Origin: Isoetes taiwanensis
Lineage: Eukaryota; Streptophyta; Lycopodiopsida; Isoetales; Isoetaceae
Reading direction: 5' to 3'
Assembly (NCBI GenBank): GCA_021234155.1
Contig: JAJEKV010000010.1
Location: 20,318,977-20,382,976 of the forward strand
DNA: 64,000 nt
In this document: piece by piece, positions 44,485 through 55,805 of the stretch
Layout: each line of letters begins with the position of its first letter
Numbering within the stretch: the stretch's first letter is position 1
Position numbers and translations under genes: made by a program
The notes under the pieces: generated by a model
Seen by the model: the letters and a program-made list of their open reading frames with translations, nothing else
The model's database searches: none
Told to the model about the DNA's origin: nothing

Positions 44485-44998
44485 GTAGGTGCCTGGGTAA
44501 GCACCTCAGCCTAAAAATAGAAAGTTCTACCAAAAATAAAAAGTTTTTAAGATTCCTTGCAAATGCCTCAAAATAGAATGTTCGAATGCCGCGTATGCCT
44601 GGCGGCAAACACCTCAATCCAAAATGTAAAGTTTTGAAACTTTGCAAATGCTCAAAATGTAATTTTCTGAATGTTACAGATGTTCAAAGGTAAGCACCTC
44701 AGCCTAAGAATAGAGTTTTAGTCTGGTAACAGAAAGTTTGCTTAAACTTTGCAGAAAAACTCAAATAGAATGTCCCAGAATGCTCGTGATGCTCTGTAGC
44801 ATCTCACTAAAAATAGAAATCCACGATAGTCCTAAAACGTAAAATTTGCCAAAACTTTGCAAAACTCAAAATAGAATTGTTCTAGGGTGTCTCTATGCTA
44901 TAGGGCAAACTCAATTATGCCTCTAGAAGCAATCTCGCCTAAAGTAGAAAGTTTCTTGAAACCTTGCAAATGCTCACACAGAATATTCTCAAGATGAT
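44485..44998. repeat. Family-A array between B blocks
   Basis: About five units, including the 'aagtttgcttaaactttgcag' and 'cacgatagtcctaaaacgtaaaatttgcc' variants in the usual pre-B order. Confidence 0.8.
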
Positions 44999-45197
44999 AC
45001 TTGGAATTGATAGTAAGTGTGATGGGTGTTGATGGGTGTGTGTAAGCCTACATGGGTGATACTTTAGAATCGACATACTTTATAAATTGATAGTGTACAT
45101 GTGTGATGTGACCTCATGGGCATGTGAGTATGGGTAGTAAGGCATGTATGTATATGGAGTTCCATAGTAGGTGTGGCAGGCCTTTATGAATAATAAT
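44999..45197. repeat. Family-B array
   Basis: B blocks end in 'gtatggagttccatagtaggtgtggcaggcctttatg', leading into GA repeats. Confidence 0.7.
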
Positions 45198-46045
45198 ACT
45201 CTTAGAGAGGGAAGAGAGAGAAAGGAGAGAGGGAAGAGAGAGGAGAGAGAAGCATTGCAGGAGATGAGAGAGAGAGAAATAGAGAAGAGACGTGAAAGAT
45301 AGAGAAAGAGGGGAGAAATAGAGGAGAGGTACAGAGAGATGGAAAAAACTGAGAGAGAGGGGGGAAGAGAAGAGGGAGAGAGGAGAAAGGAGAAGAAGGA
45401 GAAGAGAAAGAAGGAAAAAGGGAAAGAGGAGAGAGGAAAGGGGGAGACAAAGAAAATATATAGAGAGAGAGAGAGAAGATAGGAGAGAAGAGGGCACAGA
45501 GAGATGAGGAGAGAGGAGAGAGAGATGAGGAGGGGGGGAGGAAGAGGCTGAGAGAGAAGAGAGAGGAGGGAAAGAAAGAGAGGAGAGAGAGAAGAGAGAA
45601 ACAGAGAAGAGAGAAGAAGACAAGTGAGAGAGAAAAGAGAGAAGAGAAAGGAGGAGGAGAGAGAAGGGAAGAGAGAAGAGAGGGGAAGAGAGGAGAGAAG
45701 GGAGGAGGAGAGAGAGGAGGAGGAGATAGAGAAAAGAGAGAAGAGAGAATAGACAAGATAGAGAGAAAAGGAGAAGGGGAGCATGTGAGGAGGAGAGAGA
45801 AGAGAGAGATGGCAGAGAGAGGAGGAAAGAGAAAAGAGAGAGAAGAGAGAAGAAAGAGAGGGGAGAGAAGATGGGAGAAGAGATGCAAAGGAGAGGAGGG
45901 ACAAGAAAGGAGGAGAGAGAAGAGAGGAGCGAGAGGAGAGAGAATGAGAGAAGAGAAAAAGGAGAGAGAATAGAGAGTAGCTGCAGAGAAGGAGGAGAGA
46001 GAGCAAAAGAAAGGAGAGAGAGGAGAGAGATGGTAGAAAAGGAAG
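45198..46045. repeat. Polypurine tract
   Basis: The start matches tracts 672 and 39018. It has several C-containing breaks ('gaggctgagag', 'gatagagaaaagag'). Confidence 0.95.
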
Positions 46046-46195
46046 GGCCTACCAAAAGTGCTACTTCAAAATTGAGGCTGTGCCTTGAGGTCACGAGCCG
46101 AGGAATACACAGAAAAGAAGGGCATGGGTGGGTGCAAAAGATCGAGGCTGAGGTCGCTCTGAGGCCTACCGAAATGAGAAAGGTGCAAAGAAAAT
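46046..46195. repeat. Two linkers without SINE head
   Basis: 'ggcctaccaaaagtgctac' and 'gcatgggtgggtgcaaaagatcgaggctgagg' start the two linkers. The second breaks off at 'gtgcaaagaaaatc', and family-A sequence follows at once. Confidence 0.6.
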
Positions 46196-47205
46196 CAGAT
46201 GCTCAAATGTAAGACCCTACCAAAAAATAGAAAGTTTTAGTAAAAATAGAAAAGCTTCCATTAAACTTTGTAAAAACCTCAAATAGAATTTATAATGTGT
46301 TTAAAATGCTCTAGGTAAGCATCTCAAAATTTAAAAATAGAAAAGCCCAGAAGTCTAAAAACAGAAAAGTTTACAAAACTTTGCAAAAACTCAAAATAAA
46401 ATGTTCTTAGGAGTGTTCCAGAGTTATAGCAACCACCTATGCCTATGGGTAAGCATCCTGCCTAAAAAATAGAAAGTTTCTAAATTAAAATAGAAAAGTT
46501 TTGAAACTTTGCAAATGCTCAAAGTGAGAATGTTCCGAATGTTCCAGTGCTCATGGTAAGCACCCCGCTTTAAAATAGAAAGTTTCAAATTCTAAATATG
46601 AAGTTTTTGCAACTTTGCAAGTGCTCAAAATAGAATGGGTTGTAAAATGTTCCGCAGATGGTCATGGGTAAGCAATCTCTAAAAATAGAAAGTTTTTTGA
46701 AGCTTTGCAAATACTCAAATAGAATATTGTGGAATGTTCCAAGTGGTCATGGGTAAGCACCTCGCCAGTAATAAAATTTCAATCTTAAAATAGAAAGTTT
46801 TAAGACTCGCAAACGCCAAAATAGAATGTTCTGAATATTGTAGGTGCTCATGGGTAAACATTAAAAGCTTTTCGAACTTTGCAGTAAATGCTCAAAATAG
46901 AATGTGGTGAATGTTCCAGATGCTCATGGGTAAGTTCCTCAAATTCAAAATAGAAAGTTTTTGGAACTTTGCAACGCTCAAAATAGAATGTTCTTGAATG
47001 TTCCAGATGCTCAAGGGTAAGCACCTACTCTAAAAAAATAGAAAGTTTCAGTTTTATAAAGATAGATATAGGTTTTTCTAAACTTCGTGAAAGCTCAAAC
47101 GTAATATTCCGATGCTATAAGCAAAATCCACCTATGCCTAGAAGCACCTCGGCCTAAAAGTAGAAAGTTTCAAACCTCGGCGAATGAAGCTTAAAATACA
47201 ATATT
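46196..47205. repeat. Family-A array
   Basis: About ten units start in mid-unit, with no HSE-like lead. Several have 'ttgtggaatgttcc' or 'ggtgaatgttcc' in place of the double TTC/GAA string. Confidence 0.85.
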
Positions 47206-47284
47206 CATGGGCATGGAGTATGCTACTCCATGAATGACATATTGTTGGTAATGGAACAGAGGGAGGAGAGAGAAGACGAAGAGA
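47206..47284. repeat. Short family-B block and GA remnant
   Basis: 'ggagtatgctactccatgaatgacatattgttgg' is followed by about 25 bases of GA. Confidence 0.6.
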
Positions 47285-47308
47285 GATATAGCTATAATAC
47301 GTGTATTA

Positions 47309-47340
<32 letters not shown>

Positions 47341-47564
47341 AGCTATATATGTTATATATATATGTTATATATATATATAAAATATATATAATGCATATAT
47401 ATGTTAAATATATATATATAAATATATATATGGTTATATAAGTTTTATATAAAATATATATATATATATAAATATATATATAAATATATTTATATAACAT
47501 TGGTATATATATAAATATATGTGAGAAGACTTATATATATAATGTACGACATGTTATATGCCGC
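47285..47564. repeat. (TA)n island
   Basis: TATATA, 'gttatatata' and 'aatatatataa' runs follow a short poly-A. The island ends at 'tgtacgacatgttatatgccgccgcg'. Confidence 0.9.
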
Positions 47565-47721
47565 CGCGCTTAGCTGGCCCACCAAACCCATAATGGGGTC
47601 CACATCGGAGGCTTATACCTTCCATTTATAAGCTCCTACTGTCGGTGAACACCACAGCAGGCCAGGCCGGGCATGGGTGGGTCCAGATCGAGACAGGTTC
47701 TACTTCTGAGGCCCAACAGCC
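47565..47721. repeat. Two cassette linkers
   Basis: 'aatggggtccacatcggaggctta' and 'gcatgggtgggtccagatcgag' each start a linker. The first also carries 'ctgtcggtgaacaccacagc', not seen elsewhere. Confidence 0.6.
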
Positions 47722-48072
47722 AAGTGAAGAAGAGGAAAGAGAAGAGAGAGAGAGTGAACAGAAAAGAGAGAAAAGATAGAGAGAGAGGGAGAAATGTGAG
47801 AGAGAGGAGAGAGAGAGAGAGAGGGAGGAGATAAGGAGGAGAGAGGGAAAGAGGAGGAGAGGGAGAGAGGGAGAGGGTAAAGACAAAGAGAAGAGAAGAC
47901 AGAGGAGGGAGAAAGAGGAGAGAGGACAGAGAGAAGAGAGGAGACAGAAAAGAGAGGAAAGAGGAGAGAGACACCTGGGAGAGGGATAGAGAGAAGAGAA
48001 AAGAGAGAGAGAGAAAGGGAGATGAGGGAAGAGAGAGGAGAGAGGAGAGAGAAAAGAGGAAGAGAGGAGATA
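47722..48072. repeat. Polypurine tract
   Basis: The ordered motifs 'ggtaaagacaaagagaagag' (47876) and 'gagacacctgggagagggatag' (about 47.97 kb) close the tract as at 22.6, 26.0 and 43.2 kb. Confidence 0.95.
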
Positions 48073-48155
48073 GGGCACATGGGTGGGCTCCAACCGAGGC
48101 TTAGGCCTACTTGAGGCCTACTGAAACAGGAAAGGAGCAAAAGAAAAGGTCCAAA
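48073..48155. repeat. Linker without SINE head
   Basis: 'cacatgggtgggctccaaccgaggcttaggcc' stops after 'ggagcaaaagaaaagg' and is followed directly by family-A sequence. Confidence 0.6.
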
Positions 48156-48387
48156 AATGTATCGTTATAGAATGTTGGCGATGCTCATGGCAAAACACCC
48201 AATCCAAAAAATAGAAGTTTTTGAGTCCTTGCAAGTGCTCAAAATAGAATGTTCGAATGCTGCGATGCTCATGGGTAAGCACCCTCACTCTAAAAATAGA
48301 AAGTTTCAGCCTAAAATAGAAAGTTTGTTTAAACTTTGTAAAAAACTCAAATAGAATGTCCTAGAATGTTTTAGATGCTCAGAAAGA
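48156..48387. repeat. Family-A array (two to three units)
   Basis: Standard units end in 'gtttaaactttgtaaaaaactc..gatgctcag', then GA. Confidence 0.8.
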
Positions 48388-48590
48388 CTTAGAGAGAGAG
48401 AAGAGAGAAGAGGGGGCAGGAGAAGAGAGAGAAAGAATAGAAAAGAGAGAGAAAAGATAGAGAGAGGGGAGAAATAGAGAGAGAGGAGAGGGAGAAAAGA
48501 GAGAGAAGGTAAAGACAAAGAGAAGAGAAGAGAGAGGAGAGAGAAAGAGAAGGAGGAGAGAGACAAGAGAGGAGAGAAAGGAAGAGCTGC
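48388..48590. repeat. Short polypurine tract inside a family-A array
   Basis: About 200 bases of GA with a 'ggtaaagacaaagagaag' motif (48508) sit between family-A units, with no linker on either side. Confidence 0.9.
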
Positions 48591-48775
48591 AAATGCCCGT
48601 AACAGAATGTTGTGTATCGCTCCGTGTGCCCATGGGTAAGCACCTCGCCTAAAAATAGAAAGTTCCAGCCTAAAAATAGGTTATTAAAACTTAAAACTCA
48701 AAAATAGAATGTGTTCTAGAGTGTTCCAAAGACGCTATAGCATCCACCTGCTCTAAAAGCACCTTTAGTTAAGTG
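48591..48775. repeat. Family-A units
   Basis: Two units, the second of the pre-B variant ('gtgttctagagtgttcc..gctatagc'). Confidence 0.75.
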
Positions 48776-49179
48776 TGATGGGTATGACGCGGTGTAAGCT
48801 TCCACATGGGTGATACTTTAGAATTGGATATACTTTAGAATTGGAAGTAGAGGTAGTAGATGTGGCCCTCATGGGTATGTGTGTGAGTATGTTACCTCAT
48901 GAAAGATACTCTGGAATAGACTCCGCTGAGCAAGATGTGAATAAGACCTCAGCCCAAAGTAGAAAGTTTCTTTGAAACCTTGCAAATGCTCAAAATAGAA
49001 TATTCCGGAGGTGAAATTCTTGGAATTGGAAAAAGTGATGATGGGGTGTGTGTAAGCTTCCACATGGGTGATACTTCTAGAATTGACATACTTGAACTGA
49101 TAGCGAGGTAGTAGAGATGTGGCCTCATGAGCATGTGTGAGTATGCCACTCATGAATGATACTTTGTTGTGTTTCTGAA
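48776..49179. repeat. Family-B array with one inserted A unit
   Basis: B blocks are interrupted at about 48950-49010 by a single family-A unit, then repeat the 'gtaagcttccacatgggtgatac' order. The array ends in 'gatactttgttgtgtttctgaacagg'. Confidence 0.75.
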
Positions 49180-49666
49180 CAGGAGGGAAGAGAGATAAGA
49201 GAAAACTAGGAGAAAATAGAGAGAGGAGGAGAGAGAAAAGGGGGAGACGAGAGAGGAGAGAGAGAAGAGAGGGAAGAGAAGTCGTAAAAGAGGAGAGAGA
49301 GAGAGAGAGAGGGAGGAGGGAGAGAAGAGAGAGGAGAGAGGAAGAGAGAAGAGAGAAAGGGAGAGAGGAAGAGAGAGAATAGAGAGGAGGGAAGAGAGAA
49401 GAGAGGGAGGAGAGGAGGGAAGAAAGGGAGAGAGGAGAGAGATAGGAGGAAAGGAGAGAAGGAAAAGAAGAGAGAAAGATGAGAGAGAGGGGGAGAGGAG
49501 AGGGAGAGAGAAGAGAGAGGAGAGAGGAGAGAGAAGACAGTAGAAAGGGGGGAGACAGAGAGAAGAGTAGATGAGGGAAGACATGTGAGAGAGGGAGAGA
49601 GGAGAAAAAGGAGGAAGGAGAGAAGAGATAGGGGAGAGAGGAGAGAGAGAGATATATAGAGAGGAG
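49180..49666. repeat. Polypurine tract
   Basis: GA repeats with GAGGGAGG-rich parts, ending in 'gatatatagagagg' before a TA run. Confidence 0.95.
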
Positions 49667-49865
49667 TATATATATATATATATAATGGAGTATGGTTATA
49701 TATAAAATATATATATATATATGTGATGTATATTTATAAATATATATATATATGGTGCTTATATAAAATATGACAGGACATATAAAATATATATATGAAA
49801 ACGGGCGGCCCAAATCCCATGGTGTTTCCATTTTATGCCTACTTGTTTATGGTGCTTACAAAGAA
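49667..49865. repeat. (TA)n island and linker fragment
   Basis: The TA island (to about 49795) is followed by 'gggcggcccaaatcccatgg' and 'gcctacttgtttatgg', fragments of a linker like that at 39.73 kb. Confidence 0.75.
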
Positions 49866-49977
49866 ATGTAATGCCAGAATGCTGCTGCATATGCTCTGCA
49901 AGCACCTCTACCTAAGAATAGAAAGTTTCAAATAAAAAATAGAAAGTTTGTTTAAACTTGTAAAAAAACCTCTATAG
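49866..49977. repeat. Single family-A unit
   Basis: One unit with 'gtttaaacttgtaaaaaaacctc', the usual pre-purine variant. Confidence 0.75.
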
Positions 49978-50354
49978 AGAGATAGTGGTGGGCCTGGAGA
50001 GAGGAGAGAGAGAAGAGAGATAGGAGATAAGAGAGAAGAGAGATAGGAGATAGAGAAAATAGGACATAGAGAGAGAAGAGAGATAGGAGATGCATGTGAG
50101 GGGAGAAATAGGAGAGAGGAGAGAGAGGGGAGAGGAGAGAGGAGAGAGGAGGAGGAGAGAGAGAGAGGAGAGGAGGAGAGAGAGGAGAGAGATAGGAGAG
50201 AGAGAGAGGAGAGATAGGAGAGAGGGGAGAGAGGAGAGGAGAGAGAGGGAGAAATAGAGAGAGAGGAGAGAGGAGAGAGGGAGAGAAAGAGAAGACAGGA
50301 GAGGGAGGAGAGAGGAGAGGGATGAGAGAGAGAAGAGAGAGAAGAGAGAGGGAA

Positions 50355-50413
<59 letters not shown>

Positions 50414-51690
50414 GCATGGGAGGAGAGAGAAGAGAGAGAAGAAGGATGGAAGAGAGAGGAGAGAGAGCAAGGAGAGAGGAGAGACAAAGAAGAGAGAGAA
50501 GGAGGACAGGAGGAGAGGGGAGAGAGAAGAGAGAGAGAAACAAAAAGAGAGGAGAGAGAAAGAGGAGGGAGGAGAGAGAAGAGAAAGAAGAAAGACGTAT
50601 GAGAGAGGAGAGAGAGAGGGAAAGAAGAGAGATGAGAGATGAGAGGAGAGAGAAAGAGAGAGGAGAGGGTTGTAAGAGGAGGAGGGAAGAGAGAGGAGAG
50701 AGAGAGGAGACTAAAAGAAGAGAGAGGAGAGAGAAGATAGACAAAGGAAGAGGGAGAAAGAAGAGAGAGAGAGAGAGGAAAGAAAAGAGAGGAGAGAGAC
50801 AGGGAAAGAAAGAGAAGAGAGAGGAGGGAGAGAGGGAGAGCAGTAGTAAAGAGAGGAGAGAGAGGGAAGGAGGAAAGACACAGGGGGCAGAGAGAGAGGG
50901 GAGAGAGGAGGGAGAGAGAGAGAGGAGGGAGAAAGAGGGGAGAAGATAAAGAGGAGGGAGAGAAGATAGGAGAAGAGAGAGGAGGAGAGAGGAGAGAGAA
51001 GAGAGGGAGGGAGAAGAGGAGAGAGGGGAGAAGAGGAGGAGAGAAATAGGAGATGAGAAATAGGAGACAGAGAGAGAGAGAGATAGAGATGTGAGAGGGT
51101 GTTAGAGAGAGAGGAGAGATAGGAGAGAGAGAGGAGAGAGGAGAGAGGAGAGGGAGGGGAGAGGAGGGGGGTGAGGAGGAGAGAGATAGAGAGAGAGAGG
51201 ATAGAGAGAAATAGAAAAGAGAGAGAAAGGTGGAGAAAGCTGAGAAATAGAGAGAGAGAAGAGAAATAGGAGCTAGAGAAATAGATAGAGGGAGGAGAGG
51301 AGAGAGATAGAGAGCGAGAAATAGGAGGAGAGATAGGAGAGAGAGAGAGAGAGAGAAGAAAGAGAGAAGAGAGAGGAGGAGAGGAGAAATAGAGAGGAGA
51401 GAGAAAGATAGAGAGAGAGAGAAGGGAAGGCGGGAGGAGAGAGAAGAAAGAGAAGAAGGATGGAAGAGAGAGGAGAGAGAGAGCAAGGAGAGAGTAGGCA
51501 AAGAAGAGAGAGGAGGAGAGAGAAGGAGGAGGAGGAGAGAGAAGAGAGAGAGAGGGAGAGAGAAGAGAGAGGGAGGAGAGAGTAGCAGAGGAAAAGAGAG
51601 AGGAGAGAGAGAGGGGAAAGAAGAGAGAGGAGAGAGAGAGGAGAGAAGAGATAGAGAGAGAAGAGAGAGGAATAGAAGGAGAGATGGAGA
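49978..51690. repeat. Polypurine tract
   Basis: The opening phrase 'tagagagatagtggtggg' matches the tracts at 4446 and 14031. The complex motif occurs near 50411 ('aagggcatgggaggag') and 51420 ('aagggaaggcgggagg'), about 1.0 kb apart as in tract 14031-15782. These two tracts are probably paralogous. Confidence 0.95.
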
Positions 51691-52080
51691 TGGGTAAGTA
51701 CATGGGTGGGCTCCAAACTGAGGCTGAGGCCTACTGCTGCTCCACGAAACGGAAAGGAGCAAAAGAGGCGCGACCCGACACCGCCTGCCCTTTCTAGTCT
51801 ATTATAATAAAGAAATAGTGTCCCACCGGCCCTGGTTCTGGCAGGAGTGAGCGAGTGAGCAAGTCCGCCTCACCGACGCTAGAAGGATGCGCCACGTGGG
51901 ATGCTGACCCTACCAATCCAGGCCTCGCCTCTCTCAAAAGCTCCCAAGTTTGATGGACAAAATTTTTGACAATACCGACTTGAACTCCCCGGATATTTGC
52001 TCCCTCAAAACTCACCTACCACTAGACCAACCAAATTTTCTTAAAATAACTGGAAGTCCATGCTTAGTTAAGGCCGGGGC
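51691..52080 (-). mobile_element. Linker plus SINE-like head, copy 11
   Basis: The linker has 'ctttctagtctattataataaagaaatag' (about 51.79 kb) and 'gagtgagcgagtgagcaag'. The minus-strand A box TGGTCTAGTGG is intact (52029-52019). The B region GAGTTCAAGTCG (51986-51975) is near-consensus. Confidence 0.7.
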
Positions 52081-52955
52081 TTAATTAATCTGCTGATTTA
52101 GATGTTCGAATGCCCAAAACTCTGGAATGTCCCAGAACGTTCCGTGATGGTCAGGGTAAGCACTCTCAGCCTAGCAAATAGAAAATCCTACCTAAAATGG
52201 CTTTTTGGAAACTTTGCAAATGCCTGTACAGGAATGTTGTAGGGACTGTTCCTGTGTGCTCACAGGTAAGCACCAAAAAAAAAATAAAGTTTCCGGGGCC
52301 TAAACAGTTTTTGAAACTTACAAATGCTTAAAATAGAATGTTGTGGGAATGCCCTGTGTGCCTAAGTGGGCAAGCACTCCTACTAAAAAATAGAAAGTTT
52401 CACTAAACATATGGGAAAGTTTTTGAAACTTTGCAAATGCCTAAAATAGAATGTTCTGAATGTTCCAGATGCCCACAAGTAAGCACCTCAAGAAATAGAA
52501 AGCTCAATCTAAAAATAGAAAGTATTTTGAACTTTGCAAATGCCTCAACATAGAATACAGAACAAGGCAGATGCTCATAAGTGCTAACTTCAATCCAAAA
52601 TAGAAAGTTTTGAAACCCTGCAAATGCTCAAAATAGAATGTTCTAGAATGTTGTAAACGCAAGCACCCTCTAAAACAAAGAAAGTTTCTACCAAAAATAG
52701 AAAGTTTGCTTAAACTTGTAAAACTCAAATAGAATGTCCTAGAATGTTTCATACCAGGTAGCAATCCCAAATTTAAAAAAGCCCGTGAAAGTAAAATTTT
52801 AGCCTGGGTTGAAATGATAAAACTTTGGCTAAACCCTGCAAAACTCCAAAATAGAATAAGTAGATGCCCCATGTTATGAAACCACCCATGCCTTAAAAGC
52901 ACCAGCAGGTTATTGAAACTCCTGCAAAATGCCTCAAAATAGAACATTCCTCAAG
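52081..52955. repeat. Family-A array, highly diverged
   Basis: About eight units, many with lost segments. Near 52.79-52.83 kb one unit reads 'gcctgggttgaaatgataaaactttgg'. Confidence 0.8.
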
Positions 52956-53106
52956 GTGCCACGGGAACGCGTAGCCGATGTGGGCTGCAAAATGCCTGCG
53001 GGTAAAACCGATGGCAACGCTGCCTGGCGGGTAAATGCAAATGCCCGCGGCAAATGTGGATAGCTAAAATGCCCGTTCCCCAACATCCTGCAACTCTAAT
53101 CGTTCC
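52956..53106. repeat. GC-richer degenerate short repeats
   Basis: The phrases 'aaaatgcctgcgggtaaa', 'gcctggcgggtaaatgcaaatg', 'cccgcggcaaatg' and 'taaaatgcccgttcc' are variants of the family-A unit end ('aaatgctc...gctcatgggtaag') compressed into about 25-35 bp. It separates an array from a purine tract. No gene is visible. Confidence 0.5.
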
Positions 53107-53569
53107 CAAAAAAAGCCAGATAGGAGGCTGAGAGAGGAGGAAGAGAGGAGAGAGAAGAGAGAGGAGGAGAAGACTGAGAGAGAAATGAAAAGAGAGAGAA
53201 AAAATAGTAGAGAGGAGAGGAGGAGAAATAGAGAGAGAGTGAGAGAAATAAGAGACAGAGAAAACAGGAGATATAGGTTGAGAGACAGATAGACAGAGGA
53301 GAGAACAGAGAGACAGGAGAGATAGGAGGAGAGGAGAGAGGGAGGAGAGAGGAGAGAGGAGAGAAAACAGAGAGAGGAGAGCAAAGGAGAGAGACAGAAG
53401 AGGGAGAGGAGATGATAGGGAGAGGAGTAGAGAGGAGATAGAGAGAGGAGAAACAGAGAGAGGAGAGAGAGAGAGGGAAAGAGCAAGAGAGGAGAGGAGA
53501 CAGGATAAGAGAGAGAGAGGAGGAGGAGGAGAAGCATACAGAGGAGAGAGGCTGAGGAGAGGGAAGGAG

Positions 53570-53621
<52 letters not shown>

Positions 53622-54452
53622 GTTGAGAAATAGAGAGGAGAGAGAAAGATGGCAGAGAGAGAGAAGGAAACATGAGAGAAGAGGAGGAGGAGGAGGGAGA
53701 GAAGGAGAGGCAGAGAGGGTGAGAAAAGAGAGAGGGACAATAGAGGGGGGGAGAGAGAGAGGGAAAGAAGAGAGAGGAGAGAGAAGAGAATGATAGAGAG
53801 AGGAGACATATAGAGAGAGCAAGAGAGACAGAAGTAAAAGAGAAGTGAGGAAGCGGAGAGAGAAAAAGAGGAGAGGAGGAAGCAGAGAGAGGAGAGAGGC
53901 AGGAGAGAAGAGAAAAGAGAGAGAGGAGAGAGAGAGGAGAGAGAGAATAGGAGAGGAGGGAAAAGAGAGAGAAGAGAGGGGAGAGAGAAGGAAAAAGAGA
54001 GGAGAGAAAGATGGAGAGACAAGAGAGGAGACAAGAGAGACAGAGAGAGAGAAAGAAAGGAGAGAGATAGAGAGAGAGATAGAGAGATAGAGAGAGAGAG
54101 AAAAGAAAGGAGAGAGGATAGAGATAGAGAGATAGAGATGAGAGAGAGAGATGAGGGAAGAGAGAAAAGAAACAGAGAGAGAAAAAGGAGAAGGAGAGAA
54201 GAGATAGGAGAGAGAATGGAAAGTGAGAGAGAGAGAAGAGAGAGGGGGGAGAGGGGGGGTAGAGGAGAGGGGGGAAGGCACATGGGAGAGAGAGGACAAG
54301 AGAAAGGAGGAGGAGAGAGAGGAGGAGGAGAAGAGAGATATGGAGTAGGTGGCAAAGAGAGATATGGGAGGAGATGAGAGGCTTAGGAGGAGAAAGGAGA
54401 GTGAGGGGTATGGATAGGAGAGGCAGCGATAAGAGAGAGAGTAGGAGAGAGG
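53107..54452. repeat. Polypurine tract
   Basis: GA repeats with an unusual number of 'gagacag' and 'gataggag' breaks and a pure run near 53.58-53.62 kb. The 536-aa minus-strand frame across it is compositional. Confidence 0.95.
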
Positions 54453-54812
54453 AGGGAGGAGCACGTGGATGGGGCCAACCGATGGCGGCCGCCTGAGGTC
54501 GGCCGAGCCGAAAGGAGTTAAAGAGTGTTCTACGCCGCGCCGCCCTTTTCAGGGGCTCCATATTAAAGAAATAACACCGGGTGAGTCTGGTTCAGATTCC
54601 ACGGGCCCATCCCACGTCCAGAGGCGGCTTAATGTAGCGCCGATCTCTGGGCCGGCCCGGCGGGCCCACCCCTCAAAAAGTCTCCAAGTTTGGTGGACAA
54701 AGTTTTTACTTTAATGGACCCCAACCCCTGCATACGCCCCTAAACCCCACCCTTACCTGTTAATTGTGACCAACCGCCTTTCGAAATAGAAGTCCATGCA
54801 TAGTTAAGGTCA
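54453..54812 (-). mobile_element. Linker plus SINE-like head, copy 12 (degraded)
   Basis: The body 'ctccaagtttggtggacaaag' is recognisable. The A region (about 54772-54760) and B region (about 54724-54713, GGTTGGGGTCC) are both altered. In the linker the conserved block is reduced to 'ccatattaaagaaataac'. An unusual GC stretch at 54.65 kb ('gggccggcccggcgggccc') replaces 'ccgtccgcgggccttgg'. Confidence 0.55.
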
Positions 54813-55590
54813 GCCTAATTAATCTGGCATGGATACTCTAGATGCCCTAGAATGTTCTATAAACCGGCAATCTCGAATGCCCGAATGCCCAAGATGCTCA
54901 TGAATAAGCACCTACCTAAAAATAGAAACTTCTAAAAAATAGAAATTTTTTTGAAACTCAAAATGCTCAAAATAATGTCAGGAGAATGTTCCAGGTGCCT
55001 GCGTAAAGCACTTCAATCTAAAAATAGAAAGTTTCCACTAAAATAGAAAGTTTTTAAACTTTGCAAATGAACAGCCTCGAAATGTTCCTATGCTCATGGG
55101 TAAGCACCCTCAATCTAAAAATAGAAAGTTTCAAATTTCAAAAATAGAAAGCTTTTGAAACCCTAAATGCCTTGTACACAGGAAATGCTAAATCAGTTCC
55201 AGCTCCGCGGCAAAACACCGCTAAATCCAAAAAGAATTGCTTTTAAACTTCTGCAAATGTGCTCAAAGCAGGAAATGTCTCTAATGTTGCAAATACTCAG
55301 CTGCAAGCACCCCAAATTAAAAAATAGAAAGTTTCAGCCTAAAAATAGGCGCTCTATTTAAACTTTAAAACCCAAATAGAATGTCCTAGAGTGTTTCAGA
55401 TGCTCTAGGTAAGCATCCTGTACCTAAAAAATAGAATCCATTTTAGGTCTAAGAACGTAAGTTTGTTAAAACTTTGCAAAAAACTCAAAATAGAATGTTC
55501 TCAGAGTGTTCCAGATGCTATAGGGCAAACCACCTATACCTGTGGCCAACCCCGCCTCCTTGCAAAATGCCTCAAATAGAATATTCCTCG
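54813..55590. repeat. Family-A array
   Basis: About seven units. The one at 55.15-55.30 kb is strongly altered ('acacaggaaatgctaaatc', 'agctccgcggcaaaacacc'). Confidence 0.8.
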
Positions 55591-55805
55591 GAGGTGATAC
55601 TCTTTACATGGGTGATAGTTTAACCTGACATAATTTAGAATTGGGTGTAGAGGTGAGTGATGTACCATAGGGCATGTGTGAGCATGTTACCTGCGAAAGA
55701 TACTTTATTGGTAATGGAATAGAGGCTGACATTGTGTGAATACACCTCGCCTAAAAAAGTAGGTTTCTTTTGAAAACCTTTTAAATACTCAAAATAGAAT
55801 ATTCC
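55591..55805. repeat. Family-B block and one A unit
   Basis: B text (55591-55739) is followed by a single A unit (about 55740-55805), the same alternation as at 48.8-49.1 kb. Confidence 0.7.
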
